From the NCBI RefSeq assembly GCF_013343235.1, contig NZ_CP040094.1, forward strand, positions 4,712,501 to 4,776,500: 64,000 bases of DNA, given 5' to 3'. The position numbers were made by a program, and so were the translations under genes. This document shows positions 1 to 6,914 of the stretch, piece by piece (position 1 is the first letter of the stretch; the number at the start of each line of letters is the position of its first letter). Under the pieces are notes generated by a model. It was given only the letters and a program-made list of their open reading frames with translations. It was not told the DNA's origin and did not search any database. This DNA comes from Nostoc sp. TCL240-02 (GTDB taxonomy: Bacteria > Cyanobacteriota > Cyanobacteriia > Cyanobacteriales > Nostocaceae).

Positions 1-2
1 AG

Positions 3-314
3 ACTTTTTATCGTTACTATAGTAGCAGTGAGAATAGATATGGTAGGTATTTAACAACTGATAAATACGAAACAAATGTAGAAGTAATTAGGAATTTAGC
101 TCTCAATCAATCATGGGGCAATAAAGCCACTATGATCCAACCAGTTACTTTGCCGGCAGGAACGACAGTTTATCAAGGTATTGTTGCCCCTCAAACCCCC
201 ACTCAATGCTATCCTGGCGGTGGTCAACAGACTTTTATTAAAGATACAAGAGATCCAAATATTAAGTGGTCTGAGGGAGAAAATATCATCAAAAAAGATT
301 TTAGTTGTCCGTAA
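3..314 (+). CDS. C-terminal end of polymorphic toxin, TNT-type NAD glycohydrolase domain (partial)
   Basis: This reading frame is open from the window edge, so only the last 103 codons of a longer gene are visible. They resemble the TNT (tuberculosis necrotizing toxin) fold: RYGRYLTT, then an R-x-LAL segment, then GTTVYQGIVAPQ, and finally YPGGGQQTFI. In known TNT domains the matching stretches are an opening G-x-Y/F-L segment, an Arg-Leu strand, a G-x-V/I-A-P strand, and a PGGG-x-Q loop carrying a catalytic Gln. Family members hydrolyse NAD+ and usually form the C-terminal tip of large secreted or contact-dependent toxins. The delivery part would lie upstream of the window. The stop codon is followed within six bases by the next ATG, the usual toxin-immunity layout. 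The family assignment is from motif memory and the activity is inferred. Confidence 0.6.
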   Translation, partial: TFYRYYSSSENRYGRYLTTDKYETNVEVIRNLALNQSWGNKATMIQPVTLPAGTTVYQGIVAPQTPTQCYPGGGQQTFIKDTRDPNIKWSEGENIIKKDFSCP

Positions 315-319
315 AAATC

Positions 320-610
320 ATGGAAACAAAAACAGAAGAATTTATCAAATTGCTCAATAATGCTCTTGAGATAGCCGAGCAGATTCGTAGAGAGAAACAA
401 CCAGAATTTAAACATTCAGAGCGTTTAAATAATCTGATCGGTGCCCTAGAATCTATTAAAAGTAAGACGCTGATTGGTAAACTGGAAGCATCAGGAGGAA
501 TCTCAACCCTTGGGCTGGCTCGTGAAGTGGCTGATTGGATTGAGCCGTTAGATTCGCCATTATTAAAAGCTGTAGGTACGATAGAGGAATATTACCAAAA
601 ATATCTCTAA
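320..610 (+). CDS. Candidate immunity protein for the upstream TNT-type toxin
   Basis: A small acidic-to-neutral, helix-rich protein of about 96 residues with no family I recognise. Its ATG lies just behind the toxin stop codon. An in-frame TTG at 305 would overlap the toxin by ten bases, so the exact start is open; I prefer the ATG. Size, position and orientation match immunity genes of polymorphic toxin systems, which protect the producer by blocking the toxin active site. No signal peptide or membrane segment is visible, as expected for a protein that neutralises a cytosolic NADase. The next gene is on the other strand. The role is inferred entirely from context. Confidence 0.5.
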   Translation: METKTEEFIKLLNNALEIAEQIRREKQPEFKHSERLNNLIGALESIKSKTLIGKLEASGGISTLGLAREVADWIEPLDSPLLKAVGTIEEYYQKYL

Positions 611-727
611 ATACTACAGGTTTAATAAGTAAAGCGGATCGCTCTTTAGCCCAATGTCAACTCAGCTATCGATATTCTTGCATATCAAGCTCTCTTTTTA
701 AAACCTCATATTCATCAATCAGAATAT

Positions 728-771
728 AAAAAAAAGCGATCGTATCCTTAAACTAAGAAGAAGCGATCGCT
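728..771 (-). terminator. Possible terminator built from two HIP1-like sites
   Basis: Read on the minus strand downstream of the DUF3386 gene, AGCGATCG pairs with a second CGATCGCT across a loop of about 20 bases, and the stem is followed by a run of seven or more T. This has the form of an intrinsic terminator, but the stem consists of HIP1 octamer sequence, which is common everywhere in this genome, so it may be coincidence. Confidence 0.3.
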
Positions 772-795
772 AATTTTTTAACTACCAAATAGAGA

Positions 796-1452
796 TTAAG
801 CAGCAACAGGTTCTAACAATTTGATGTCAGAGAAGATAAATTCCTGAATAGATATTTGTCCTGCTGTCTCGGTACGAATCTCCCGACGATTTAGGATAAA
901 ATAATCACCAACTTTTTCATATTCATCGACAAATTCGCTTCTGCCGCCCTTTTGTTCCCCAGTTTTGGGGTCATGGTAAACAGAGTCATAGCGGTGAGAC
1001 AAGTAGCCTTCTCCGGTGTCGTGGCTGCTGAAGGTGTCAATTGTCACAAAAGTACCGTGGATTAGACGGTGAACATGACACACTTCATTATTGCGGACTT
1101 TGTATTTATCACCCTCAGCCTTACCACCCATTAAAAGCTCAATCGCACCAGTTTCATCAGTTTTACCATAGGTAAAGGTATTGGCGCTGTGGGTGTCTTC
1201 AAAGCTGCGGCGGACGCGGTGAATTGCTATCTCCCATGCTTGCCCATGAATTGCTTGCTTGGCTGCCTCGTCATCTACACCCAAAACTTCGGCTTTGAGA
1301 TTGGGGCTGATGCGAACTTGACCTGTGAATACTTTATCATCTTGCTTATAGGTAATATTTGCGGTATAACCGGGGAAATTCTTGTCCCAAGTATAGCGGT
1401 TCTCATAAGCAGCCCGGAAAAGTTCCTGAGCAGAGAGTTGTGTAACTGTCAT
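796..1452 (-). CDS. DUF3386 family protein
   Basis: A 218-residue soluble protein without signal peptide or membrane segment. Its length and overall pattern (N-terminal LSAQELFRAAYENRYTWD, the GYTA strand, C-terminal FILNRREIRTET) match the cyanobacterial DUF3386 family as I remember it, whose function is unknown. The ATG is preceded on the minus strand by AGGAGAAG, about six bases away, a good ribosome binding site that supports this start. It is divergent from the LuxR-type regulator that begins about 100 bases away, so the two may share a promoter region. The gene appears monocistronic. Confidence 0.65.
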   Translation of the reverse strand: MTVTQLSAQELFRAAYENRYTWDKNFPGYTANITYKQDDKVFTGQVRISPNLKAEVLGVDDEAAKQAIHGQAWEIAIHRVRRSFEDTHSANTFTYGKTDETGAIELLMGGKAEGDKYKVRNNEVCHVHRLIHGTFVTIDTFSSHDTGEGYLSHRYDSVYHDPKTGEQKGGRSEFVDEYEKVGDYFILNRREIRTETAGQISIQEFIFSDIKLLEPVAA

Positions 1453-1553
1453 GTGCTTCTCCTAGTCGCTACTGTAAATTAGCGTTTTAGTTTCCTTGGT
1501 ATTAGCATAGAAGTAATTGTTGAGGCTTGGATAGTCCCCAACTGGGTACACTT

Positions 1554-2234
1554 ATGCTTATGGTTAATTCTCTCCACGCCATATTTCATGCGATCGCTAA
1601 TGTCCGAAATGAGCAAGAATTAAGACTAGCTCTCACGGATAAAATTGGTGAGCATTTTGGTGTGCAAAATTGGGGTATTTATCTCCTAGACGATCAGCCA
1701 ACGGCCCAAATCGATGTTCAGGGTATTCCGGCAGTATGCTTAGAAAGCAATCCAGTCGGGCGCTACGTGGTTGAGCGTCACGCTCCCGCCCATGAGCAGT
1801 TATTATTATCACCAGGAGACTGGAAGCATTTTTGCTCGCGTTCTGATCACGAACACGTAATGACTGGGCCAATTGTTTGCGATGGCCGTCTTGTAGGAAC
1901 ACTTAACTTGGCTCGTGATAAGGGAAATCCTGCTTTTAATGGCAACGATTTAGCCGATCTGAGTGCATTATGTATCCATTTATCAGCAAAAATGGCGACT
2001 CTACGGACGACAAAACCACAAATATCCAATTCCCTTTTAATAAATCCTCTAACAGCGCGTGAGTTAGAAATTGCCGAGTTAGTGGCACAGGGGTTAACAA
2101 ACGCAGAAATTGGGGAAAAACTTTGGATTACGCAAAATTCTGTCAAACAAGCTTTGAAGAGGATGTTTCGTAAGTTGAAGGTTTCGGCGCGTGCAGAAAT
2201 GGTGGCAAAGCTGCAAGATATCAAAGTTTCTTAG
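1554..2234 (+). CDS. GAF domain LuxR-family transcriptional regulator
   Basis: About 226 residues. The first 150 look like a GAF-type sensor domain (GEHFGVQNWGIYLLDD, then VCDGRLVGTLNLARDKG). The last 65 form a LuxR-type helix-turn-helix: LTARELEIAELVAQGLTNAEIGEKL, then ITQNSVKQALKRMFRKL. This is a one-component layout: a small ligand or redox signal in the GAF domain would control DNA binding. There is no phospho-acceptor receiver domain. I chose the ATG at 1554; an in-frame TTG at 1527 and another ATG at 1560 are alternatives. It diverges from the DUF3386 gene, which could be a target or simply a neighbour. The ligand is unknown. Confidence 0.75.
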   Translation: MLMVNSLHAIFHAIANVRNEQELRLALTDKIGEHFGVQNWGIYLLDDQPTAQIDVQGIPAVCLESNPVGRYVVERHAPAHEQLLLSPGDWKHFCSRSDHEHVMTGPIVCDGRLVGTLNLARDKGNPAFNGNDLADLSALCIHLSAKMATLRTTKPQISNSLLINPLTARELEIAELVAQGLTNAEIGEKLWITQNSVKQALKRMFRKLKVSARAEMVAKLQDIKVS

Positions 2235-2264
2235 AGGAGGTAGGAGGCAGTTTCCTCTCCTCCT
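2234..2264 (+). terminator. Imperfect GC-rich hairpin after the LuxR-type gene
   Basis: AGGAGG-x-AGG immediately after the stop codon can pair imperfectly with CCTCTCCTCC about ten bases further on. It sits where a terminator is expected, but no clean T run follows, so termination is only possible. Confidence 0.25.
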
Positions 2265-2574
2265 TGCTCTTTACTCTATATAATTTTGCAATGTGTTTAG
2301 TGTCTCAACTATCTAGTTAACATTTACAACAGTTTCCACATTCATAGACTACGCCACATCTTGCTTCCTACCCTAGCTGTAGTCTATGGGTTTAAAATTG
2401 GCTGTAAGGTTAAATTATTTTTGTTGCAATCAATTTTTTAACTATTTTCTTAACTGTCTTATCTGTCATTGCGTTTTGTTGGCGATGACGGCAAAATACA
2501 ACGTGACAGTAAAATTTATTTGTCAAAAATGCAATTATTTCAATAGACTTGATTCTTTTTAGGGAGAAAAATTA

Positions 2575-2952
2575 GTGAGTTCGTTAGAGCAAAAACATAC
2601 CTATATATTAACACAAGATAAGGGTATTAAACTGTCTGGTAATCCCATTCAAACTGAAAAATTTTTTATTCAAAATACCCTACGAGATGGAGGGAAAATC
2701 CGCTTCAAAATTCGTTATTCTGCCGAACTACAGGGTTTTTGCCTGCTGGAAGTTTTTCTGCTCAAAGCACACAACAGAACACAAACTGCTAGCATGACTA
2801 TTCCCAACGGTGGCTCGACAGCTACTGTTCAAGAACAAGAACAAGAATTTGGTATTTGGGAGCCAGGAGATTATTACTTCTTTTTCAAAATGTCTTCCAA
2901 TAATGGCTCTTTTTTTATCGAGGATTATCAACTTTATTGGTCAGCTAGTTAA
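2575..2952 (+). CDS. Hypothetical protein, small beta-rich
   Basis: A 125-residue protein I cannot place in a family. The GTG start is supported by a strong AGGGAG ribosome binding site eight bases upstream. The sequence alternates hydrophobic and polar residues and has many aromatics (EPGDYYFFFKMSS, FFIEDYQLYWSAS at the C-terminus), suggesting a compact beta-sandwich. There is no signal peptide. About 340 bases without a gene precede it, enough for its own promoter, and the next gene is convergent. Its beta pattern recalls small carbohydrate-binding or jelly-roll domains, but that is only an impression. Confidence 0.55.
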   Translation: MSSLEQKHTYILTQDKGIKLSGNPIQTEKFFIQNTLRDGGKIRFKIRYSAELQGFCLLEVFLLKAHNRTQTASMTIPNGGSTATVQEQEQEFGIWEPGDYYFFFKMSSNNGSFFIEDYQLYWSAS

Positions 2953-3122
2953 TTAGTTTAAAATCTTTTCCAGCCGCCATAATTTAAAAATGTAGATAGT
3001 TCTTGGTGTTGCTAATTCAAGATAAAAAAGCTCACGCTCCAGATAAATCTGAGCAAATAAAAACTCCGCCCAGAATTTCGGTAGGCATAGAAGTGTGGGA
3101 AAAAATGTACCTGATAGTTTTT

Positions 3123-4571
3123 TCAAGCACGTTTTTGCAATGATTTATATTCAAATTCAGCAACACCTAGTTGTTTTTTAAAGTAAGCGCGGTAGAGTTG
3201 GCAACGCGGTAAGATGCGATCGCCTTCATAAGTGATTAATCCCAAGCTTTCCAGTTTATGAGCGTCAATGGGATTCAAAGAAATGCTTTGCTTTGAGCTA
3301 ACAACTTCAATATATGCTTTTACCAAACTAGAATTTTCTTGCAGAATTGCCCAGTGTCGCCATAAATGATAACGGTAGATACCGCCGTTAGCGATCGCCT
3401 CATACATTACTTCCTCTAAGGTGATTCCTTGACAGCATATATAATACAGAGCAATCCGAATTAGCGCTGGATGTCCCCCCACCAGAGACATCAGTTGCGT
3501 AACCTCGTTGTGAGAAGTCCAGTCTAGCCCATGCCGTTGGGCCAAATACTCTACTTGATACTTAGTAAATTCTGGCAGACGGATCGGTAGTCCAATGTTA
3601 AATGGGGAACGGTTGATATCTAGAGAGACGTAAACTTCTGTAGAATAAACCACCAGTAGCCTAAGCTTCTGCAAGTTAGCATCTTGTCGTGCTTCTTCAT
3701 ACCAAGAGCGTAACAAACCAAAGAACTCCTGAGCAATTTGAGGATATTCAAAAAAGTGGTCAACCTCATTTAACACTAAAACCACTGGACTTTTACTCTG
3801 CTTCAGCAAGTATGATTGTAAGTATAAACTGCAACTTAACTTACAGCCTATTTCCTCATCCCAGTTTTCATCTAGCTTAGGGTCTATGCCTAATTCTGTT
3901 GCAATTTGCCAGCAAAAAGAACGCAAAAACTTGTTTAAGTCTGTCAGACAGGTTGCATCCATTTGCTTGCAATTCAGGTTCACAGCACGATAACCTTGCA
4001 TCTGGGCAAAAGCCAATAACCGCAACACAAGAGAAGTTTTTCCCATCTCTCTTGGCGCTCGAATTCGGATCACACAGCCTGGTTGAATTATTTCTCGATA
4101 AACTAATTCTTCAATGGGAGGACGTTCGACATAGAAGGGGGAATCTAGAGCTACGGGGCCATCTGGGTATGACCAAAGATTTTCGAGTTGATTATGGTGC
4201 TGAGTAACAAATGATTCTAAGGATAAAGGCGGAGATAATTTCTTTTCTCCTGTATCTAAACTCGACAATTGAGTTGGAGAGACTACAGTAGTATTCGGTT
4301 CACTCAAAATTGTGTAGTCTTCCCTGTGTAATTCTAGGTTAAAGGCGGTAAAGCACAATTTTAAGGTTTTTTGATCCACGCCTGTATTCAACGACCATAA
4401 TCGGTTCAGGGTTTTGGTTGAAACATTCATGCGATCGCCTAAATCTTCTAGAGTGAAGTGATTGCCATTGTTTTGAACCTTTTCCATAGCCAGAATCGCC
4501 GCTTGTAAACGCTTCAATCCAGCGATCGTTAGGACAATTCCCCGCTTTCGCGTACTCTTAGATTGCTTCAT
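3123..4571 (-). CDS. AAA-like ATPase (AAA_35 type) with N-terminal helix-turn-helix
   Basis: A 482-residue cytosolic protein. Residues 1-100 are basic and contain a helix-turn-helix-like stretch (FTLEDLGDRMNVSTKTLNRLW). After a linker comes an ATPase domain of the cyanobacterial AAA_35 type, with Walker A RAPREMGKTSLVLR (GKTS P-loop) and Walker B PVVLVLNEVDHFF, where the usual second acidic residue is Glu. The Arg-rich GLPIRLPEF stretch and the C-terminal winged-helix-like part are also typical. In this group the P-loop ATPase is often linked to signalling or effector modules, and the precise function is not established. The gene stands alone, with a long A/T-rich upstream region. Confidence 0.7.
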   Translation of the reverse strand: MKQSKSTRKRGIVLTIAGLKRLQAAILAMEKVQNNGNHFTLEDLGDRMNVSTKTLNRLWSLNTGVDQKTLKLCFTAFNLELHREDYTILSEPNTTVVSPTQLSSLDTGEKKLSPPLSLESFVTQHHNQLENLWSYPDGPVALDSPFYVERPPIEELVYREIIQPGCVIRIRAPREMGKTSLVLRLLAFAQMQGYRAVNLNCKQMDATCLTDLNKFLRSFCWQIATELGIDPKLDENWDEEIGCKLSCSLYLQSYLLKQSKSPVVLVLNEVDHFFEYPQIAQEFFGLLRSWYEEARQDANLQKLRLLVVYSTEVYVSLDINRSPFNIGLPIRLPEFTKYQVEYLAQRHGLDWTSHNEVTQLMSLVGGHPALIRIALYYICCQGITLEEVMYEAIANGGIYRYHLWRHWAILQENSSLVKAYIEVVSSKQSISLNPIDAHKLESLGLITYEGDRILPRCQLYRAYFKKQLGVAEFEYKSLQKRA

Positions 4572-5324
4572 ATTGCTAATTATCTATCTGTTTTTTTCTT
4601 TACTGCCTTAGCTCTCTCCTCATTGTTTCATGTTTTAAAACAGTTATTCAACAGTTACTTAACTGTTATTAAGTTACTCAATAGTTAGTAAAAAAATATA
4701 CTTGATTATCTTATGAAAGTTAGATAGGTGGGTATAAACAAACATAACTTTTTCTTTCCCCTACGGTAAGCTGCTGATGCTTGTGCATCAAGTGTTTTTT
4801 ACTACTTGCAAATAATAAATGACTTGCCTTAATAGTTCACTTTATTTGTGCAAACTGCCTAGATATTACTTAAAGTTATTTCTTATTTAGTATTGATATG
4901 GATTTTGGAGCGCAAATCCATCCCAATTCTTATCGGGTTTTGGGGAAAAGGAGGAAAGAAAAAACCTTTACTCTTTAACATTTTCCTCGAACCCACTTCC
5001 AAGTTGAAAATGCTTTACCCCACCGAAGCAGTATTGAGTGAGATCCATCCAATAAAGTGTAATATGCTGGCGATATCTACGATCGGCTACGCCACCTACG
5101 CTTCTCAACATTAGCAATTCTTTTTTAGATGTAACATGCAGTAGGGGCGTACAGCTAGCTGTACGCCCCTACTAAAGACCTATATTTTATGCACCTGAAA
5201 AACGCTACAATCTTTTACAAGCAAGGGTAAAGGCGTTATCCAAGTATTAGAATTCGTTATTTAAGGGCATTAGGGGGATTTAAAAGTGCCTAAAGTTACA
5301 GTGAAACACTTTTCAAACGACCTC
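4572..5324. other. Gene-free stretch between two minus-strand genes
   Basis: A/T-rich DNA without a convincing gene. It presumably holds the promoter of the AAA_35 gene near 4600-4750, where short ACTGTTA/AACAGTT repeats cluster around 4635-4690. The only clear structure is the perfect palindrome at 5141-5172, listed separately. Confidence 0.5.
5141..5172. repeat. Perfect 32-bp palindrome, dispersed repeat family
   Basis: The sequence GTAGGGGCGTACAGCT is followed directly by its reverse complement, giving a perfect 32-bp palindrome with no loop. A degenerate relative with the same core (ACAGCTAGCTGT, preceded by GTAGGGACGC) lies at about 56594-56622, so this is a dispersed element rather than a local operator. 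Confidence 0.75.
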
Positions 5325-5720
5325 TTAGCGTCGAACTTGGTTAGAGATATTTTTGCCTGTCTGTGCTGCACTGTTCCCTACATCATTAGCAGTTTCCTGA
5401 GCCCCCTCTACATACCCAGAACCAAATTGTTTAAAGGCTTCTGCTGACTGTTCTCCAATCTTTTGAAGTCGTTCACCAGGAGAACCTTCTGTTTCACGAG
5501 CGTCTTTATACCACTCCCCTACTGTTTTCGGTCTTTGAGAATCATCTTGCTGTATCTGTTCGCTAACTCTCTCCTTTAAGGCTTTGTCATTCTGCCCATA
5601 AGTAACATTCGTCGTCAGCACTAAAAAACCAACTAGGACAACAGCCAAAAAACGTGTTACCTGAAGTCCTTTAAGCACAGAACTGATGTGACCAATTTTT
5701 CTAGAAATCAAATTTATCAT
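5325..5720 (-). CDS. Hypothetical membrane-anchored or exported small protein
   Basis: About 131 residues from the ATG at 5720; an in-frame TTG at 5747 would add nine residues. Residues 20-42 form a hydrophobic segment (FLAVVLVGFLVLTTNVTYG) that could be a signal peptide or anchor. The rest is hydrophilic and helical, with many Gln, Glu, Lys and Ala. The tail (EGAQETANDVGNSAAQTGKN) resembles the repeated amphipathic helices of stress-induced, low-temperature or LEA-like proteins of cyanobacteria. A periplasmic stress protein is plausible, but I have no firm family. It is convergent with nothing and probably has its own promoter in the long gap upstream. Confidence 0.55.
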   Translation of the reverse strand: MINLISRKIGHISSVLKGLQVTRFLAVVLVGFLVLTTNVTYGQNDKALKERVSEQIQQDDSQRPKTVGEWYKDARETEGSPGERLQKIGEQSAEAFKQFGSGYVEGAQETANDVGNSAAQTGKNISNQVRR

Positions 5721-5747
5721 GCCAATTAGCTTGTTTTTTGAGTACAA

Positions 5748-6191
5748 ATAAACATTAACTATAAAAGGGTAATTATCCTTCTAACAAAAGGCATATCTCA
5801 GTTATAAAAAAGAAATACTTTTTAAACCTTGGGGAGGAGGTGGTTTGTGAGATAAATAGATATTTGCATTCATTTATGTGCAAGAGCAACGAGCAATACT
5901 GCCTTTCCCTAGATAGTCCATCGCTGAATAAATTAAACTGTTATGAGAAATATGATAAAGGGCTACACTTCACTATTATCAAGTCTTGTCAATCTAATCA
6001 GTAAAATTATGATGCTAAAAAAATCCCACAATTCCAAGTGAATATAGCTTATAAAAACTCAGTAGATTTGGTTGATATTGCTATTCTAAAAATCTCATTA
6101 TTTTGGTATTTAAGTTTATCAAAAATTGCCTCAAGATTACAAGTATTAGTGTGATATTATTTGAACCAATTAAGTCAATATTTTCAAGGCT
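5748..6191. other. Gene-free A/T-rich stretch
   Basis: No open reading frame of convincing composition. It probably contains the promoter of the minus-strand gene ending at 5325. I see no defined repeat or RNA gene here. Confidence 0.4.
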
Positions 6192-6453
6192 ACTTTGGAG
6201 GATAATATGTCAATTAAACCTCATCATATTGAAACCTAGAGTTTTTTAAAAGATATATTTATGTAGGTTAGGTGGAGTGAAACACAACCCAATATTACCA
6301 CCTTATTTATGTTGGGTTATGCTATCGCTGTACCCAACCTACAAAACTTTGGAGGATAATATATGTCAATTATCTGGTGAAAATCAACGAAAACCTTTAA
6401 ATATCAGCCCTGAACTAGAAGAAATTGCTAAACTAATCTATTTGCTCTAGGAT
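6192..6453 (+). pseudogene. Remnant of a small gene split by a palindromic element
   Basis: The same ribosome binding site plus start (ACTTTGGAGGATAATATG followed by TCAATTA) occurs twice, at 6192-6216 and, with a two-base insertion, at 6346-6372. The first copy encodes only MSIKPHHIET before a stop. The second is out of frame with a downstream stretch reading ENQRKPLNISPELEEIAKLI up to a stop near 6450. Between the copies sits the inverted-repeat element at 6263-6342. The simplest reading is one small gene duplicated at its start, interrupted and then decayed. The original product is unknown. Confidence 0.4.
6263..6342. repeat. 80-bp inverted-repeat (MITE-like) element
   Basis: The element starts GTAGGTTAGGTGGAG and ends with CCCAACCTAC. 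Inside, ACACAACCCAA pairs with TTGGGTTATGC-type sequence. GTAGGTT/AACCTAC termini with CCCAAC blocks are typical of the small dispersed hairpin elements of Nostoc-type genomes. It lies between two copies of a duplicated start region. Confidence 0.6.
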
Positions 6454-6914
6454 ATTTAGTCACGCTTCGAAGACCATTGTAAACAATTGATCGCGTGATA
6501 AAACAGTTGGGATTACCATAAATTTCCATAATTCATCCTAAAAAAGTATTTAAATGCTCAATAACAGCTTTTTTAGGAGTCTTAATCTTTGTTTATAAAT
6601 CATGCTTAAGATTCCTTCGGTTGGCAAATGTAGCACTAAATACATTTTTAATGCTACATTTGGTTTTTAATACAGATAGAGTTTAAAAAAACATATATCT
6701 TTAGTTATAAAAATTATCTATCTAAAGAGATGGATAATTCCTAAATAGCTACTCAGAACAATCAATAGTCACAGAACTTTTAGGCTAGAGATATTATTTG
6801 TCTGATTGAGTGGATTTATACCGTAATCCCTAGATATTTGAAGGGCTTGCAGAGGACAAATTAATCCACATTTTTTCCTCAATACGAGAACTGCTTTAGC
6901 TGGAAAGCCAAAGG
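6454..6914. other. Gene-free stretch upstream of the metalloprotease gene
   Basis: A/T-rich. ATTTTTAGTGCTACATTTG-like sequence near 6630-6665 contains a short imperfect inverted repeat (AAATGTAGC / GCTACATTT) with a following run of T, which could be a small terminator. The remainder presumably holds the promoter of the gene at 6915. Confidence 0.35.

Noticed and set aside
4893..5114. Possible 73-codon plus-strand gene
   Set aside because: Starts without ATG or ribosome binding site, composition is that of intergenic DNA, and its end (CGGCTACGCCACCTACG) is a common intergenic Nostoc sequence.
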